Shown: one piece after another, positions 61,289-64,000 of the stretch
Layout: each line of letters opens with the position of its first letter
Numbering within the stretch: the first letter of the stretch is position 1
The notes under the pieces: model-generated
The model's input: only the letters and a program-made list of their open reading frames with translations
Databases searched by the model: none
What the model was told of the DNA's origin: nothing
Assembly (NCBI RefSeq): GCF_954871325.1
Contig: NC_088777.1
Coordinates: 37,301,366-37,365,365, forward strand
Reading direction: 5' to 3'
DNA length: 64,000 nucleotides
From: Gordionus sp. m RMFG-2023
Taxonomy: Eukaryota > Nematomorpha > Gordioida > Chordodea > Parachordodidae
Made by a program: the position numbers and the translations under genes

Positions 61289-61849
61289 GTAATATAATAA
61301 ATTTCTTATAATTTTCTTTAAGATTTATAAAGAATATCATTGATATTCTTCACTTAGCAAACTGATATTTAATTTTTTAAATAACGCTTTTCCCTGAGTC
61401 TACTCTAAACTTTTTTAAAATAAAGCCCGAAATTGTAAACTCTTTCGATTTTAGAAGGGATAGGCTAATAAATATTTTACTCATATTATCATTGTTCATT
61501 CATGTTTAATTATTACAGTTTTCTACCGTTATATCTATTTTAAAATAAAATCTATTTGCATGAATTACTTATAGATGGGGTTTTTCAAAATACAATTTCT
61601 ATCCCTAACTTTTGGAAACCTATCTTGAGTTTATATTTATATATTTTTTAGAAATTTTTAATGATAAAAATTTTATGTGTTATATTTTTTTAAATCTGAA
61701 ACTTAAAAAGAATTGCCACTTGAATAATTTAGGAATGTTTGATGTTTTACTATATTTAGCATTAACAACTAAATGCATATCACATGTTTATATAATTATA
61801 TTTTTGATATCATCTAAAAATGCATATTCAAATAATTACAATATGCTAG

Positions 61850-62068
61850 AACTCAGACTGGTTCGAACAATACTCATGGTCATTCTTCAAAGCTATGTCT
61901 CACATGCTCTCTATAGGTTATGGCCGTTTTCCGCCTCAGAATTTGACGGATATGTGGTTAACCATTTTCAGTATGGTATCTGGTGCTACTTGTTACGCCT
62001 TATTTATAGGGCACGCTACCAATCTCATCCAATCCTTAGAATCCGCCAATAGACAATATAGAGAATTG
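61850..62068 (+). CDS. Ih: HCN exon 5: pore helix, selectivity filter, S6
   Basis: 219 bp, 73 codons, phase 0 at both ends (TGCTAG|AACTCA and GAATTG|GTGACA). Encodes [20 protein letters not shown] (pore helix), the filter S-I-G-Y-G-R-F-P-P, and S6 [20 protein letters not shown], followed by [17 protein letters not shown], the start of the C-linker. The filter Ser replaces the Cys of the usual HCN C-I-G-Y-G. The S6 signature G-A-T-C-Y-A-x-F-I-G-H-A-T is intact. Open frames overlapping this exon in other phases are not genes. Confidence 0.96.
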
Positions 62069-62688
62069 GTGACAGAATATAACTCTTTTATTCTTCCTTT
62101 TTTTTGTAATATGTTTTAGGATATAAGACTTTCTTCAACTAATATTGTTTATTGTTAGTTTTCATGAAAAAAAAACAAAGGTATGCATGCTGATAAGGAA
62201 ATAATTAAAAAGTGTTAATAAGTTAGGTATGAGATTTCTATTTTTTTTATTACTATTACAATTTTTACGGAAAATATAATTTACCAATTAGATTTTTCAA
62301 TATCGCAATATCTTAAATATAATTTTGTTGGAAATTCATTGTCACAATCATTTTATAACTCGCAAATATTGTTATATTTGAGTTTATTAAAATAATTATA
62401 TTTTTATTAATAAATTATTAATTTTTGAGTTTCAAAATTTTATTAAAATAATTTAAATTGTAAGCATGTTTTTAGGGTATTTTTGGCCTTTTTTACTTTA
62501 TTTTACGTCTAGATTTTTCTCAACTAATTTATTGTCAGTTTTCATGATAAAAATAAAAGTACTATGGTAAATGTATAATTAGATATGATACGTACATAAG
62601 ATAACCTTTAATGATTTATTTTATTCTGCGAAGATTTTAAAATCTCTAAAAATATTCATAAAAAATTGTTTTCATAAAAACTTACCAG

Positions 62689-62835
62689 ATGAAACAAGTT
62701 GACGAGTATATGGCTTACAGAAAGTTACCCAGAACCCTTAGAATGAAGATTCAGGATTATTTTGAGCATAAATATCATGGAAAAATGTTTAATGAAAATA
62801 TAATTTTACGAGAACTATCGGACACTTTGAGACAA
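62689..62835 (+). CDS. Ih: HCN exon 6: C-linker
   Basis: 147 bp, 49 codons, phase 0 at both ends (CTTACCAG|ATG and AGACAA|GTTAAC). Encodes MKQVDEYMAYRKLPRTLRMK and IQDYFEHKYHGKMFNENIIL, then RELSDTLRQ: the A' to E' helices of the C-linker, with conserved Y-M-x-x-R-K-L-P, Y-(F/Y)-E-H-(R/K)-Y and G-K-M-F. The C-linker couples cyclic-nucleotide binding to the pore gate and contacts the HCN domain from exon 1. The initial ATG is internal, not a start. Confidence 0.95.
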
Positions 62836-63031
62836 GTTAACATCATTATTATTTAAAATTCACTTTGGAATTATATTACTATAGGGAAATTAAATGTTTT
62901 AATATTTTTAGATTATAATCATTTTGTGTAATTCAGTAATACCGCATGAGATAAGTAATTATGGATATATTTTCAATATAATGATATCTTTTTTTCTACA
63001 CATCTCCTCTCCCCCTTCTAAAAATTAACAG

Positions 63032-63272
63032 GCCGTTATTAACTATAATTGTCGGGATTTGGTAGCATCTGTGCCGTTTTTCGCGAATGCCGACAATAAT
63101 TTCGTGAACGCCATCGTTTGTAATTTGGACTACGAAGTTTTTCAACCGGGAGATGTTATCATAAATGAAGGTGCAATAGGCGATAAAATGTATTTCATAC
63201 AAGAAGGAGTGGTAGATGTTATATCTGGCAACGAAGTCAAGACATCCCTCTCCGAAGGATCATATTTTGGAG
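63032..63272 (+). CDS. Ih: HCN exon 7: end of C-linker and first part of CNBD
   Basis: 241 bp: 80 codons plus one base (acceptor TTAACAG|GCC, donor TTTTGGAG|GTTCC, phase 1). Encodes [20 protein letters not shown], then [20 protein letters not shown] and [20 protein letters not shown], ending S-Y-F-G. This is the end of the C-linker and the first beta-strands of the CNBD. The dangling G should join A-A or A-G from exon 8 to make the Glu of F-G-E, the start of the phosphate-binding cassette; that cassette, its Arg, and the C-helix lie beyond the window. Confidence 0.95.
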
Positions 63273-64000
63273 GTTCCTTTTAATAAATTATGTGCAACAC
63301 CACTGTTTAAATTTTTTTTTGATAGGAGGGATTATTCATTACTTTTTAGTATCAATTTAATTGCATTGAAATTTTACCCAAATGAATTTAGTTTCAGTAA
63401 ATGCCGTCAACGTCAATTTCTTTCATTTTTGCCTTTTGTCAATAGATTTAGACTATTTATGGTTACGATGTAAAAGAATTAATATATCGATAAAAACCAA
63501 TGTAGAGGCAGTTAGATGGTTACCTTAACTGCTTTTACTTCCATAGGCATAGTGAGTGTTAGGAGGAAATTTATCATAAGGTCTAAATATTTACTTTGAA
63601 ATATTTCTTAAAAATTAAAATAATAATTTTTTTTATTACTTATAATTAAATCATGATAATTTATAAATTATTTATTTTAGGGGATTGGAGAGTGGAAGGT
63701 GGGGGGGGGCTAAGGAGTAAACTTTTATTTGTTAAATCTTTACTACATGATTTCCTTTTTTAGTCTAAAAATATTTTTAAGGGCAACCTGACTAGTATAT
63801 AAAAAAATTATAAAAAAAGGTTCATTTTTATTGATTATATTGGCCTAATACATGTCACGCATGAATATGAATTATGTTACAATATTTTACAATAAAATGA
63901 TTGAATATATTATAAATTGGTATAAAATAGTAAGATATCTTTTTATTGGAATGGAAACAATGGGTAATTAATATTTTTAGCATTTCACTTTTGTAGTTTA
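63273..64000 (+). other. Start of HCN intron 7
   Basis: No continuation of the CNBD (I-C-L-L-T-x-x-R-R) is found on the + strand before the window ends. A G-run sits at about 63,700-63,709. Nothing else was recognised. Confidence 0.7.

Larger units (their letters stand above)
31865..64000 (+). other. Ih: HCN/Ih channel gene, incomplete at 3' end
   Basis: Gene span of a hyperpolarization-activated, cyclic-nucleotide-gated cation channel. Two alternative long 5' exons (1a 31865-33111, 1b 49121-50151) can each join six common exons: 58208-58371, 58997-59283, 61139-61288, 61850-62068, 62689-62835 and 63032-63272. All junctions keep frame: phase 2 into exon 2, phase 1 into exon 3, then phase 0 until exon 7, which ends in phase 1. 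Six transmembrane segments, a pore with G-Y-G, the C-linker and the first part of the CNBD are present. The remainder of the CNBD and the C-terminus lie past 64,000. Introns between 1a and 1b (16 kb) and 1b and 2 (8 kb) are large and transposon-rich; the downstream ones are 0.2-1.9 kb. Confidence 0.95.

Noticed and set aside
61612-62052. 146-codon + strand open frame overlapping the pore exon
   Set aside because: Different phase from the channel; the conserved pore and S6 sequence is in the frame of exon 5 (61850-62068).
62689-62691. ATG at the start of exon 6 as a gene start
   Set aside because: It follows a good acceptor and encodes the C-linker Met; it is internal to the channel.
1-64000. 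tRNA, rRNA or other structured RNA genes
   Set aside because: No cloverleaf-like or rRNA-like conserved wording was noticed on either strand; a covariance-model scan was not possible.

Overview
The window is AT-rich animal nuclear DNA (about three quarters A+T by eye). It carries most of one host gene, an HCN/Ih hyperpolarization-activated cyclic-nucleotide-gated channel, on the + strand from about 31,865 to beyond the right edge. The rest is a dense graveyard of DNA transposons and LINEs. The channel sequence resembles arthropod-type Ih, including a short S4-S5 linker (W-E-E-V-Y then F-L-N-L-A). C. elegans lacks HCN channels, so a non-nematode protostome is the best guess. The species cannot be fixed from sequence alone.

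Layout. 1-31.8 kb holds no recognisable host gene. It contains several hAT elements and MITEs, many with exact 8-bp target-site duplications (TSDs); two antisense LINEs, one with a 15-bp TSD; a Tc1/mariner relic split by a MITE; local tandem repeats; and a near-perfect GC-rich hairpin at 27,739. 31.9-33.1 kb is a long exon (1a) encoding a disordered N-terminus and an HCN domain. 33-49 kb is a 16-kb intron with a Ty3/gypsy fossil, a 2.1-kb hAT element and a pogo element. 49.1-50.2 kb is a second long exon (1b) with its own disordered N-terminus and a second, diverged HCN domain. 58.2-63.3 kb holds six compact exons: S1-S2, S3-S4, S5-pore, filter-S6, C-linker, and the first part of the cyclic-nucleotide-binding domain (CNBD). 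The rest of the CNBD lies outside the window.

Main result. Exons 1a and 1b both end in phase 2, after the first two bases of an Arg codon. Both splice in frame to the same S1 exon at 58,208, giving ...HFR-FYWD... or ...PFR-FYWD.... The simplest reading is one channel gene with two mutually exclusive 5' exons, each with its own HCN domain, probably driven by separate promoters. This would yield channels that share voltage sensor, pore and CNBD but differ in the domain that contacts the voltage sensor and C-linker. The selectivity filter reads S-I-G-Y-G rather than the usual HCN C-I-G-Y-G.

Limits. No transcript evidence is available and exon borders come from reading frame and homology. Similarity statements rest on memory of protein families, not on searches.
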